The notes under the pieces were generated by a model. It saw nothing but the letters and a program-made list of their open reading frames with translations, was not told where the DNA came from and searched no databases. A program made the position numbers and the translations under genes. A stretch of 64,000 bases of DNA from Luzula sylvatica (lineage: Eukaryota > Streptophyta > Magnoliopsida > Poales > Juncaceae): the NCBI GenBank assembly GCA_946800325.1, contig OX326961.1, forward strand, positions 47,021,415-47,085,414, read 5' to 3'. Below, one piece after another: positions 10,831 through 22,305 of this stretch. How positions within the stretch are numbered: position 1 is the first letter of the stretch; the number at the start of each line of letters is the position of its first letter.

Positions 10831-11600
10831 GAGAAAAAAAAACAGAACAGACTTTAGGTTCCACTTTCTATTTTGTATTTTTTTTTTTTTGCATAAACAA
10901 ACCCGTAGGCCAAATATTTACAATGTGTCATCATTAGAAACAATAAAATATACGTAGGACATTATTAATGACATTTCAAAGCCGGATCCTCATATAAGAG
11001 GTCCTAATAATAACCTATTCATAACCTAACTCTACACCGAGCGACTTTGCTCCATTCTTGCCTTTCTAGCGAGACTATCCGCCGTCTTGTTCAAATCTCT
11101 CGGTATTTTAAAGAAACTCCAACCCTCGTGTAATTGAGCAAGCGCTCTACAATCCTCGAACTCAAAGTACACCAGCCAATCCACGTCAAGAGAGACGTTT
11201 GTGAGAGCTTGTATAAGGAGTAAGTTGTCCGAAAATATAGCGCAAGAGGATATATCAAGAGATTGAAGCTTTCTCAAAGCGATAAGACACGCAACTACCT
11301 CGGCTTGAAGAGGTGAATGTGCGCGGATAGATTGACTTTCTTGATGACAACAAACTCCTCCTCGCTCTATTATATATCCACATCCGGCACTTGTCGGCGT
11401 CCACGAGCCATCGAGTAGCAAGTGTATAATTTGTCCCCTTGAGAGCCGAAGTCCCGCCCGCTTATATGAATATCCCGGTACGGGTTCGACCATCTTGCAA
11501 TAGAGGCCGCCATGGTATTTATCTCACCCGGTTTTAATTTTTTATTTTGTATTGAGTAGGTGAGTGTCGTTTTCCTCTTTGCCGGCGTTTTGCTCTTCAT
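10831..11600 (-). mobile_element. 5'-truncated LINE with RNase H domain
   Basis: The minus-strand 3' end near 10835 shows a GGAACCTAAAGTCTGTTCTG motif followed by T-rich then purine-rich sequence. The motif resembles the ends of the LINEs at 7137 and 62712. An RNase H-coding frame lies just upstream. No reverse-transcriptase core remains. Confidence 0.55.
11032..11493 (-). pseudogene. LINE-type RNase H domain fragment
   Basis: A 153-codon frame with the plant RVT_3/RNase H fold signature: LLLDGSW at the first catalytic Asp, AGCGYIIE, HSPLQAEVVACLIAL with the catalytic Glu, FSDNLLLIQAL with the third acidic residue, and NKTADSLAR near the end. The domain cleaves RNA in RNA-DNA hybrids; in plants it occurs at the C terminus of L1-type LINE ORF2. 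It lacks the reverse transcriptase that would precede it, so I take it as a truncated LINE relic. A domesticated RNase H is possible but unsupported. Confidence 0.75.
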
Positions 11601-11924
11601 TTTGCTTCTTTTGGTCTTTACGGTTTGCTCGATTTTCAGTTTCTCATCTTGATTTTGCTGCTTTTAGTTCAATATGTGAATTGTTGGGATTTTGGGGTAT
11701 ATTTGTTGATTTAGATATTGAAGAATATTTGTGGTGATAATTTTTGGGAATAGATAACAAAAGAAATTCAAAAAACCACAATCACACAAAGAATTCCACG
11801 GAGAGAGAAAGAGTATCTGACAAAAGTTTTGTTCTTTTTCATTTTTCTCTCTGATCATACAGTACATTACAAGATGACATATATAGAAATGACTAAGTAT
11901 CTCCAAGAGTCACACCCTATCAAA
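11601..11924. other. Intergenic DNA
   Basis: No supported feature between the LINE relic and the hAT MITE. A minus-strand open stretch at 11664-11906 has no recognisable domain. Confidence 0.4.
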
Positions 11925-11932
11925 CAAACACC

Positions 11933-12415
11933 TAGAGCGGGCAAAGTTGATCCGAATCCGAAAAACCAACCCGAATAACTTGAAGCCCGACCCGACCTGA
12001 CTAGACATAATTTACGAAAATCAAACAACCCGACTCGGACCGATCCGGGATTAAATAACCCGAACCCGAAAATAGATGTTTTATATGGTACCCGAGCTCG
12101 ACCCGATCCGAAACCGAGTAACCCGAGAACTGAATATAACCCAAATTTACTGGTTGATTCAAATTTTATAATTTGGAATTTTAGTTATTATTTTTGTCCG
12201 AAACTGAATCAATTCAAATCCGACATAACCCGAACCCGAAGAATCTGACCCGAACACATAATTTAACCCGAAAAGAATCCGACCAAAACAAAACCCGAAC
12301 ACAACCCGACCCGATCTAAGTTAACTTCACCCGAAAATAATCCGGACATAAAAATGATCCGAACACGAAAATACCCACCCGATTATGACCCGACCCACCC
12401 TATTTGCCACCTCTA
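11933..12415. mobile_element. hAT MITE with perfect 8-bp target duplication
   Basis: A 483-bp element flanked by CAAACACC (11925-11932 and 12416-12423). Its ends are TAGAGCGGGCAAAG and the inverse of TAGAGGTGGCAAATAG. The body is dense in ACCCGA/CCCGAAC words. Eight-bp duplication and TAG-type ends fit the hAT superfamily. Non-coding. Confidence 0.85.
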
Positions 12416-12423
12416 CAAACACC

Positions 12424-14510
12424 CTTATCTATCTAGTAGACATTTCCTTAATTAAGATACATCCGTCATATTATATACACATTTAACATAATTATCCTGG
12501 CCTTAAATTATGCATAATATTATTAATTAATATATTAAAAAACATTAATTTTCAATATGAATTTGGATCGATTTTTGGCGATGGATCCAATCCACCTGCA
12601 TCGATTGATTTTGAACCTTTAAAAATTTCTATAGATTTCTGATATTGATTTGATTTTAATTGATTTTAAATTCCTTCTTTTCATTTCACCAATTTTTTCA
12701 CGAATTTCTTTAAAGACCTGTTAAATTTAAAACTGAAATTGGCCTCGGAAGTTCTGAGGATTATGAAATTGCAACTTTTACTAATTAGTACACATTTTTT
12801 CTCACTCAGGTTTAGGGTTGTGTTGCTAACGAAAACAGCGGCTCTTTCCATGCTCGAAAATATATATTTATCATAGTCAGGGGCTCTTTACATGTGAATT
12901 GAAAGATCTGCGTAAATATTTTACATAAACTGGGCCAATTATTTCTATTAAATTTCATGATTAGCCGTAATGTTATTTTTATTTTATTTTGATTTTTGAA
13001 GCAGGGTCGACGCGCCGCAATCCTACTGGCGACGAGCGAGAGAAGTAATCCGGAGTTAACGACGTGGCGTGTCAACAAGCTCTGATGGCGACGATTCCGG
13101 GCCATATTTCCCTCAAGTTCTAATGGTGTGTCAATGAATGACGAAGGAATGAGTCTCCTCTGCTATTGGCGTCTACGATGGAAATCTAATGGTTGACTGG
13201 TAAATAAATAAATGATATTTTTCATAATTTTAGTATTTGAACTGTTAATTAATTATTACATTTTATAGATTGTAATTAATTGTAGAATTAAGTAGTTTTA
13301 TTTTTTTTCGTGATTATGCAGTTCCAAATTCGAGATGGTTGGTGGAGTGCGCTTTGTGTTCTTAGCTCGCAAGTAACCACTATTATCAAAATATAATATT
13401 TATAAATATTTAATTAAATTGCATTTCAATTCTTTTTTTTATTTTATGTCAAATATTAAATCAGGGATGATGTTGGAGGGCTGAGGGCATGACGCCTAGT
13501 CCCGAAGGCTAAATTGCGACAGAATTGTCCTCTCTGCAGGTGTATTTCAAAAAACTAAATTCAAAATTGAAGAAAATAAAGAATTATGTGTATGATCAAT
13601 AATTTGAACGAAACAGGTTCAAGAGATAACTAAAGATGTAGAGAAGAAACTAAATGGACATGGTCCCATGGACCATTGGATCTGATTTCGATCTTCTTCG
13701 TACTACAACCCACACCGAAAAGACAAAATTTCCTTTGGAGTTTTGTTAACAGGTACTTAATTTTCTTTCTATCAAATTTAATAAATTCCGTCTCAATTTT
13801 GTAACCCTTTTTTATTCTTCAGTTGCAAAAGAGAACGAATTTGAATTTTGCGGATTTGTCGTCGTTATGCTCGATGCTGTTATGTCTGGTTTTCGATGTT
13901 CCATACCTCAAATACTCTTACGGGTATAAATATATCTAAGTTCTAAATATCATACTTTATTTAGGCAGATTTGCAAAACCAACCTTGCATTATCTAAGGA
14001 CTTTTTTGCAATTTAAAAAACGTGAAGGTTCTCACTTAATTTTTTCGGTTTTAAATTGCTATGGCCATTATTTTCATATAAATTTGGAATTGTAGGATTT
14101 CATCTGAAATTGCTGAAGTGATTATGAAATTAATAATTATATTTTTAATTAAATAAGTTGTTATTGTTATGTTATATTATGTTGCTTAATATTTGTTCAA
14201 ATGACGGGTTTGTATTTATTATGGAATCACTTCATTTCTTTCGTCCTTTTTCTGTACTAATTATGAGATTTTCATGTAGTTTCATTTTCTTTTCAAAGGG
14301 CGAAAGGACATTGAGGGCAATAAAAAAACTCACGGGGCTCAAACCTTTGGTATATGGAGTTGAGGAAAAACAAGCCGATCGGAGGACTCAAATCGAGGCA
14401 ATATGAGCGAGAAAGACCAAGGTAATTTTCATTGTTAGTTTCTTAATTTCTCAATTTCAAGTAATAATTTAGTTTATTAATGAGCATATAATATGTCATA
14501 TTTTTCTGAT
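12424..14510. other. Unassigned DNA with short open segments
   Basis: I cannot identify a gene here. A few GC-richer segments look exon-like: 13320-13375, 13465-13540, 13615-13750 and 14296-14406. The last reads TLRAIKKLTGLKPLVYGVEEKQADRRTQIEAI and then stops. They are separated by AT-rich, intron-like stretches. They may be scraps of a captured gene, because a Helitron 3' end lies downstream at 25414, but the frames do not join convincingly. Confidence 0.35.
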
Positions 14511-14514
14511 TCTT

Positions 14515-14965
14515 AGGGTTATTTTTATATTTTTCTCATTTCCAATCCAAGGGTAAATATTATATTTTAGTAAATCAAATTATTAAGCTTAACTTGAGGG
14601 GTATATCTGATATTTTTCTCATATTCAGGGGTGTATTTTATTTTAGGTTTAATTTCAAGGGTATATGTTACAATTTTCTCATTTTAAGGGTATTTTTGAT
14701 AATTTTATGAACTTCAAGAGTAACATGATATTTTTTCATTTTGAAGAATATTTTTGAAAATTTATGAACATCAGGGGTATATATGATATTTTTCTCATCT
14801 TTATGGGCTTTTCTAAAGTTTTATGAAATTCAGGGGTATATATATGATTATTTGTTGTTCATTTCAAGGATATATGTAACATTTTTCCCATTTCTAGGTG
14901 TATTTTTATATTTTTCTCATCTCAAGGGATATATTTTAAATTAGAGTTTATTTCAAGGGTATATG
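14515..14965. repeat. Degenerate minisatellite
   Basis: A phrase like TCAAGGGTATATGTGATATT followed by TTTCTCAT recurs with variation about eight times, spaced roughly 50-60 bp. The units are strongly diverged, which indicates an old tandem array. Non-coding. Confidence 0.6.
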
Positions 14966-15110
14966 TGTAAATTTGAGGCGTGCCAAAGACATAGCCGAAA
15001 TCATCAAATTTTGAAACTTCGACGTAGATTCATTTTAACATTGATTGCTTTCAATTGTCTGTTGTATCAATTTGTTTGCGGATATATTTGTCAATTATCT
15101 ATTGATATCA

Positions 15111-15209
15111 GGGGTTGTTTGGTTCGTGATTTAAAATTACTATGTCTTGGCATCCATCATAATTTATTCCATTCCCATGTTTGGTTCAGACGTCGGGTAA
15201 TAAAGTAAC
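15111..15209. mobile_element. MITE, left part (split by the Copia element)
   Basis: Starts GGGGTTGTTTGGTTCGTG. The right half, ending CACGAACCAAACGGTCCC, lies at 24191-24454 beyond the Copia insertion. GGG...TGTTTGGTT ends are typical of PIF/Harbinger Tourist-like MITEs. The two halves meet at the 5-bp duplication GTAAC made by the Copia insertion. Confidence 0.6.
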
Positions 15210-15317
15210 TGTTAGGATCGTCACCGCAAACACACACACAAGAACAACACACGGACACAAGTATTTTTACGTGGAAACCCCGAAGGGAAAAAACCACGAC
15301 CGCCGACACTCAAACTT

Positions 15318-16733
15318 TTTTTTTTTTTTTTTTTTTTTTAGAGAAATTTCAGAGTGAGCTTTATTGTCTCACTTCTGAAAGTTACGTGTTAATACCAAAA
15401 AAAATTTTACATTTTTTTACATTTTTCCCCTTTAAAAACAAGTAAAGAATACTAAAAAAACTTTTTGTAAAATATAATCAATGTAGTTCATGGTCATTAT
15501 AAAATTGATCATGAACTATGATTGATTTGTACATTCACCTCTATATCCCTTTCACAAAACAATTTCTGAAAAAAAAATAAAATAAATAAAATCTATTTAT
15601 AAGACTTCTATTTTACGGCCTCTTTCTTCCCGGCCCATCTTTTTGACCTAGGGCTTAACTCCTCGTATACTCCGCGTCCTCATTCTCTCTCCTCTATCCC
15701 CATTCTTTCACCGAGCTTTCTTTATCCTCTCCTCTTCTTCTTCTCTCCCGTTTCTTGATCTCATTCAGCAGACTCCACTCTTCCACCACTTCGATACCAA
15801 CTTGCTCCTCTGTGCTCCTTCGTTCTGATAACGCTCTACGACATCGCTCTCTCCATGTGATAAACAAAAGCAGTGCCCCCAATTGCTTGTGTGCTTTTTT
15901 GGCTCCTCTTTTCAAAATGGATTCAGAGATTACCTTTGCTTTGTTAGATGCCCCTATTGCTGGATCCAAGTTTTTATGCACGTGTCCCCAAATCCTCTTA
16001 ATTGCCTCACAATCTCCCTTCAAGTGCCTGGTATTTTCTTCTTCTCTCTCACATAGATAGCATCTATTGATCAATTGCATGCCTTTTTTCTGAAGATTAT
16101 CGATTGTTGATATCTTATTTTGCTCAAGCATCCAAAGGTGGATCTTTATTTTTAATGAAACTTCAATCCCCCATATTTGTTTGAGATTTGTGTGAGACAG
16201 AACTCCCATTATTAGCTCCTTATATGCACTGCTTGTCGTAAATTGCCTATTTTTCTCCAAATTCCACTGTAACTCATCTTGGGTTTCAATAAGTTGATAT
16301 TCCTCTAGCTCCTTATCCAATTCTAGGCTTTCTTCAAATGCTTCCATTGATAATATCCCTTTAAAAATTGTTCTTTTTCTCCAATTCCCATCACTTCCCA
16401 GTAATTCCTCTACTGTTACTTCTTTATTCAATATAAAACTGAATAGGTTCTTGAATTTTTGTGCAAAGCATTGCCCCTTCCATCTGCCATACCAGAAACT
16501 TGCATATCTCCCATTCCCAATTGTAATTTCTGATTTGCTTATCACAAAATTAGCAATTTTTTTAATTTCTCTCCAAAAGTATGAATCTTCCTTTAACTTG
16601 TGCTCATTTTGAGTAGTAGCCATCCACAGATTACTTACCAACTCTCTCCATTCCAAATTCCCCCCCTTAAAGTATCTCCATACCCATTTCATGAGCATAG
16701 ATTTGTTAAATGTTTCTAATTGAATAATTCCCT
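15318..16733 (-). mobile_element. 5'-truncated LINE inserted in the Copia LTR
   Basis: Flanked by the 14-bp target duplication CGACACTCAAACTT (15304-15317 and 16734-16747), with an A-tail on the minus strand (T-run at 15316-15339). A long target duplication, poly-A and 5' truncation are the marks of target-primed reverse transcription. It contains the C-terminal part of ORF2. Confidence 0.93.
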
Positions 16734-16779
16734 CGACACTCAAACTTATTTTACTATACTGGAGAAAGAGAGAATACAA
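15694..16779 (-). pseudogene. LINE ORF2 C-terminal part, zf-RVT domain
   Basis: An open minus-strand frame encoding the region after the reverse-transcriptase core of a plant L1-type LINE. It has the ISIGNGRYASFWYGRWKG-like stretch found in many plant LINEs, then SLKIKIHLWMLEQNKISTIDNL. Next is the zinc-binding reverse-transcriptase domain CYLCEREEENTRHL ending in a Cys (CYLC...H...C), and a basic tail. The first residues of the frame come from Copia LTR sequence beyond the insertion point at 16733. The catalytic domains are missing, so it is not functional alone. Confidence 0.85.
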
Positions 16780-17058
16780 TTGTTTGTGCTTTGTTGGAAT
16801 GAATAAAACTCTAGCCTAGCCCTCTATTTATAGCTAAATTCCTACCCAATACAAGAAAATAATACAAGGAAATAATCATTGCCTTAATTACCATTCAATC
16901 ATGGCAATATCAATATATGGAAAACTTTTCTATCTCTTCAAGGTTTCCTTTTTTCAATTTCCTAATCTCCGGGTTTCCAAAAGTCTCCATACCATAACAA
17001 TCTCCCACTTGGAGACTTTTGCACCAATCTCCTTTTCTCCCGTCCCGAGCGGGACTTC

Positions 17059-18526
17059 CTTGAGTCCGGCGACAGCTCCCATGACTTACGTGACCAGCCC
17101 CACTGAGGCAACGCACAGCCTCAGCTTGTCGGTGGGGACTTCCTTGGTCAACATATCTGCAGCGTTCTTGGCACCTTGGATCTTCTCCAGCGATATGACC
17201 CCGCCAGTCACAAGTTCCCGGATGTAGTGATACTTCAGTTGGATGTGCTTGGTCCTCGAGTGGAACACCGGATTCTTCGCGAGACATAAGGCACTTTGAC
17301 TGTCGGTGTAAAGTGTTTTGCATCCTTGAGCTTTCCCGATCTCCTTCAGAAAAGTCAAGAGCCATACCATCTCCTTTCCGGCCTCCGAGATTGCCACATA
17401 CTCAGCCTCCGTTGTCGATAGCGACACACACTTCTGCAATCTCGACATCCAACTCACCGCCGTGCCTCCCATCGTGAAGACATAACCGGAAGTGCTCTTC
17501 CGACTATCCACATCTCCTCCTAGGTCAGCATCTACAAAGCCTTGCAAGCTCGTGCCACCTTTCTTGTAGCACAGTGCCATGCTTGCGGTGCCCTTCAAGT
17601 ATCTCAGTAGCCACTTAATCGCCTCCCAGTGCTCGATGCCGGGGTTCGCCATGAACCGGCCCACGACTCCCACTGCATGAGAAATGTCGGGTCTCGTGCA
17701 CACCATGGCGTACATTAGGCTACCCACTGCCGATGAATACGGCACGTTCTCCTCCTTCTCCTCCGTGGTTTTTGGTGACTGCGCCTTGGAGAGTTTGAAA
17801 TGTGCGCCGAGTGGGGTACTTCTCAGCTTGGCATCATCTACTTGGAATCGCTCCAGCACCTTCTTAATGTACTTCTCTTGCGACACTGTGAGAGTACCTT
17901 TGCTTCGATCTCGAGTAATTCACATCCCAAGAATTTGGCTCGCCTCTCCTAAATGCTTCATTTCAAATACTCTCGACAACTCCCTCTTGAGCTTGTCGAG
18001 CTCCCTCATGTTCACACCTGCAATGAGCATATCATCAACATACAAAAGTAATATAATGTATGTTTCTCCACTGCTCTTGTAGTAGCAACAATGGTCGGTG
18101 TCACCCCTGCGGAAACCACGATCACACATGAACTTGTCGAACTTCTTGTACCATTGCCTTGGAGGCTGCTTTAAACCGTACAAGCTTTTCTTAAGCCTGC
18201 ACACAAGATCCTCCTTTCCCGAGATCTCGAAACCTTCAGGTTGCACCATATAGATGTCCTCCTCCAAATCGCCATGAAGGAACGCCGTCTTGACATCCAT
18301 TTGCTCGAGGTGCAAATCCTCCGCTGCTACAATACTTAACACCGTGCGAATAGTCGTCAGCTTCACCACCCGGCGAGAACACCTCCGTGTAGTCGATTCC
18401 CTTCTTCTGAAGAAACCCCTTGACTACCAGCCTCGCCTTGTATCTCTTGCTGCCATGTGACTCGTCCTTCCCTCGGTAGACCCATTTGTTTTGCAGCGCC
18501 TTCTTTCCATCTAGCAAGCATCTCAT
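17059..18526 (-). pseudogene. Copia pol: reverse transcriptase and RNase H
   Basis: Overlapping minus-strand frames make up a Ty1/Copia reverse transcriptase followed by RNase H. They start [16 protein letters not shown] (about 18500). A frameshift follows near 18370, then [23 protein letters not shown] and the catalytic box LLYVDDMLIAG. After a stop near 17920 comes the RNase H part, with DADLGGDVDSRKSTSGYVF and STTEAEYVAISEA. The product would copy element RNA into DNA inside virus-like particles. The N-terminal part of RT and the integrase core that should precede it are missing at the junction with the Sirevirus insertion at 18527. Confidence 0.9.
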
Positions 18527-18544
18527 ATTCCGAACATCAAGCCA

Positions 18545-20004
18545 AATTCGTTATCGACACGAACGAATACGAAAATGAAATGTCTTCGTTGACAAGGAGA
18601 CACGAGAATTTAAAGGACCGGGAGCGCAAATTCAACGACGATCGAAAGCGCCAACACTTGAAACCGATGTGTTTTGAGTGCTAGAAAATGGGACACACAA
18701 CCGACACGTGTTGGACCATATATCCCGAGCACGCACCTTGGAACAAACGCGAAGACAATCCAAAAGAAAAAAGGAAGGTGAAAGATGTAAGCAAAACAAA
18801 GGCTTTATTTGTCGATTCGGATCCATGGGGAGAATCGGAGTGCTCAAGCACATTCTCCGACTCGGAGTGCAATCTCGAGCACAAAATCGCCAATGTGACA
18901 TTAATGGCGGAAATCGACTCTCCAAATGACGATGTGGTTGAACGGGCCATTCAAGCCTTGATCCTTCAACGAGCTTCACAAGAGGAACCGCAAGAAATCG
19001 AAATTCCGAGTGTCGCACCTCCTCAAGACATTCCACATATCTCCGACATCGATGCTTCGCATGATTCCGATCATGAGGTACAACTAAACTCTAAATTTTA
19101 ATCAATTTCGATAAAGGAAGATTCTAGCTCATCCGATGAATCGGAAATTGAGTTAGAAGTTGACTCCTACACGAGTCTAATGCGAGAAGTCAATCGACTT
19201 CGACAAAGTGAGACTGAAAAAGATAGCACAATTCAAAATCTCACGGCTAAGGTATCTTCTCTTGAGTTGTCGGTAAAGTCACACAAAGCACAATTAACCG
19301 AATTTAACGGATTTTCAAAATGCGAGTGCCAAGCCCTAAAAAGCGAGACCTCATCTCTAAAAGTCGAAATCCAAAATTTGAAATTTGTGAATGAGTCCTT
19401 GAAGAGCACATGTGTATCACTTACACCTAGCACTCCTTCATTGGACAAAGTCTTGGAGGGACAAAATCCCAATGATAAGTCGGGTCTAGGACTTAAGAAG
19501 ACTAACGGTTATAAACCCGTGTCTTCAAAATCCCAAGATCAAAAAGGAAAACGGGAGTACAATACTAATACGAATTGCGGAAATGCTTTTATGTACCGCG
19601 ACTCCAATAAGGGTAAAAGTGCTAAAATTAACCAACCTAAAAATGTTAGAAACTATAATAAGGTTAATCATTATGCACCTCACTCTACTTATAGAGATAA
19701 CCATACGGGACGAACTGAATGTTTATACAAACGGGGATCCAATGGCTACTTCTATAAGGTGAGTTCATCACATGTCGCTAATAACCAACAACGTACTCCC
19801 AAACAATTCACAAGCACACAACGATTTAACAAATCAAATAATAATTGTGCCAAGCCGACAAAGCCTATAACTCAACCGAAAGATTACTTGAACCACTTCC
19901 AATCTCACTTTGTCAAGAGTTCGGAAATCACAAATAAACCGACTCGCGCATTTTGCAACTATTGTTGCAATATGGGACATATCTCAACGGGTTGTCCCCT
20001 TTGA
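18545..20004 (+). pseudogene. Sirevirus-type Gag with two zinc knuckles
   Basis: Reads as a long Gag broken by stops. HENLKDRERKFNDDRKRQHLKPMCFEC comes first, then a stop where a Gly is expected, then KMGHTTDTCW. This completes the first CCHC knuckle (CX2CX4HX4C). A stop near 19100 follows, then a coiled-coil segment (about 19165-19400). A basic Asn/Lys-rich part ends in a second CCHC knuckle, FCNYCCNMGHISTGCPL. The long Gag with a coiled coil fits the Sirevirus lineage. It would package RNA into particles; here it is non-functional. Confidence 0.8.
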
Positions 20005-20144
20005 AAACCGCAACCAAATTCCACTTGGTTGTGGCTTCGAAAAGATCGAAACATGGTTAGCACGTCCACCTCAAATGGGGTGTGTCCGAAAGGTACTTAA
20101 AGTCATGTTTCCGCACTCCCTTATCCATGTTTAAAATTGGCCAC

Positions 20145-20852
20145 AATTTGAGGGGGAGTGCTAATACAAGTATTTGCATCACTAAACTCGGGTTTAGTTG
20201 ATTCGGATATCTTGACCATTTTTCTTTCTTGATAATTCAATCATATATACACTTACAAAAAGACGAGAAAGGTATTTTGACTAGTATGTAGGTATGCTAA
20301 ATGGAAAACAAATCGGGAAAACGCAATAATATGTTAAATAAATGTGCGTACCAAACTCAACATCATCACCTTGCACTATCAAGGGAGCTAATGTCTCGAC
20401 ATAGATGGATGTTGAGAAGTGTCACTCGAGGAGTCGTGTGTTTTAGATCAAGACTCGAGTCCATGGCTCGAGCTAGGTATGCATACTCTTGAGAAGTACA
20501 ATTGAGTTTCAAAATTTATTACGTTTTCGACTATTTTTGAATACATCGCAAATGTTGAGAATCTTTGTTAAAACCTATTTTACACTAAAAATCTTTTCAT
20601 TCATCTTTAAAAAAAAAAAAAAAAAACTCAACATCAATTTGCGAAATTCATCTATATACAAGCCTAAAATTGCAAAAAGCAACGATTTAGGGGGAGCTTG
20701 TATGTAGGGGGAGCTTCTCGTATGATTACGCTATATTCCCTTTTGATCCTTTTCAAAAAGGGGGAGAAGGGAAAATCATATGGAAAGTTACTCGGTAATC
20801 GATTCAACTCTCCAAATCGACATTATTTTGAAATGAATCAAAAGGGGGAGTT
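20145..20852 (+). repeat. Multiple polypurine tracts before the Sirevirus 3' LTR
   Basis: GGGGGAG occurs at about 20152, 20690, 20707, 20760 and 20844, the last directly before the LTR start. Repeated polypurine tracts of this kind are reported as conserved in Sireviruses. The same arrangement appears at 45890-46049 and, inverted, at 1-60. There is also an A-run at 20609-20626. Confidence 0.8.
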
Positions 20853-22302
20853 TGTTGGTTCAAATTTCCTAGGGTTTGATTATCTCAAAATAATGTTGAT
20901 CCACTAATCTATTTACGGGAGTGATATTTATAGAGATAGAAGATGTAACTCACAAAAGGATCAAAAGAAGAATCAAGACATCGGAAGTCAAGACTATGAA
21001 GAAACGATGGCACGAAAGCACATGATCAAGATGTCGAAGAATCGCGAAGATACACATATATCAAGACATCGAAGATTCCGCAAATTGGGGTATCACACAA
21101 ATCACCAAAACAATTTATAGGTATCCCTAAACTTGTTTATGAATTATTAAGCTCAAAATTAGTCAAATAAATATATTCGAAATTCATAAAAATGATGAAA
21201 TAATAAATCAGGCTGATAGTAGGATGTCCGTTACAACGGACATGCTCGTCCTATTCAAGATTGGAAAACACAGTATAGTCCGTTACAACGGATCAACCAG
21301 TCCGTTGTAACGGACACCACCAAAGTGTTGTAACGGAAGAATGTACGTTATAACGCTAATTAAATCCAAACTTGAAGGATGTCACAGAACTATGTCCGTT
21401 ACAACGGACATATCTGTCCGTTATAACGGACATTGAACTCACTTCAGTATAACACTTTCCTCCGCATGTCCGTTGTAACGGATTAACCAATCCGTTACAA
21501 CGGAACGCCTCAGAACGTTGCAACGGAGTATTCTCCGTTGTAACGGACATTAAAATCAATCTGAAGTGAAGTCTCAGTATGATGTCCGTTGTAACGGACA
21601 TATCAGTTCGTTACAACGAACTTCCTAACACAGACTTCCGTTGTAACGGACATGTGTTCCGTTGTAACGGACTGTGTTATAATTCGAATATAACAGCCGT
21701 AACGGCTAGTTTGACTTATGGCCCGTTACAACGGACTAACGGACTATGCAGAAAAAGCATGTTAAGGGAAGGGTCTATGTGTTCTATAAACATAACTCTT
21801 CCCTCATTCTCTCTTACAATCTCAACCAATATATTTTCCCAAACAAAAGAGAGAAATCCTAGCTTTAAATCTTGAGCTTAATCTTCTAAACATTCTTAGA
21901 GATTATTAGATCCCCTTTCAATCCATAAAATACGATTCCCCACTTGCGTGACCGATCACGTGTAGTTCGTATTAGAAGCGTGTAAATCGATCTATGCAAA
22001 ACTTGTAATTGCTTGATTTGGGTATTCAATCGAAAGCCGAAAAGGCGCAAGGCAACCCCGGAGACGTAGGTACTTGCAATCAATCGAGTCGGTCGATTGA
22101 GCGAGTAGACGATGAGTTAAAGCTACAAAGCAACCACCTACCGAACTCCGTAAACAAATATCTTGTGTTATTTGTTTTGGTATTGTATTCTTCCTCTAAT
22201 TTATTTACGCTTCCGCACCAAATTGTAATTGTATTCCATTACTGCGAAAATTGGACCTTAGGACTTCCTATTCACCCCCCTCTAGGTCTAAATTAAACAA
22301 CA
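20853..22302 (+). repeat. Sirevirus-type 3' LTR
   Basis: Runs from TGTTGGTTCAAATTTCC to TAAACAACA, about 1450 bp. Upstream of a TATA box (CTATAAACA, about 21783-21791) sits a dense array of CCGTT-NN-AACGG inverted repeats. The related LTR at 46050-47458 shares both ends and the sequence after the TATA box. Confidence 0.85.
21222..21740. repeat. Array of TCCGTT-NN-AACGGA inverted repeats
   Basis: About 16 copies of a 14-bp inverted repeat (mostly TCCGTTGTAACGGA or its reverse, some with a TA centre) are scattered over 520 bp, with unrelated spacers of about 15-40 bp. The arms CCGTT/AACGG fit the core of plant MYB sites (CNGTTR). They lie in the U3 part of the LTR, just before its TATA box. 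Confidence 0.9.
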
Positions 22303-22305
22303 CTT

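Larger units (their letters stand above)
15210..16999 (-). repeat. Copia 3' LTR, split by a LINE
   Basis: LTR sequence occupies 15210-15317 and 16748-16999 (about 360 bp net). The minus-strand TATA box is GCTATAAATAGAGG at about 16822-16835. Beside it at 17000-17012 is a purine-rich tract on the minus strand (CCAAGTGGGAGAT), the expected polypurine primer. Confidence 0.9.
18527..22302 (+). mobile_element. Gag-only Sirevirus-type element, 5'-truncated
   Basis: A plus-strand element lying inside the Copia pol. It starts abruptly inside gag coding sequence, with no 5' LTR, and passes straight from gag to a set of GGGGGAG tracts and a 3' LTR. There is no protease, integrase, reverse transcriptase or RNase H. 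The right junction is clean: the LTR ends CAACA and Copia integrase codons follow. The left end is not an LTR end and about 1.4 kb of Copia pol is missing, so insertion was followed by deletion or recombination. Confidence 0.8.

Noticed and set aside
11032..11493. A free-standing host RNase H gene
   Set aside because: It is the type found at the end of plant LINEs, has a LINE-like 3' end next to it, and shows no intron or promoter structure.
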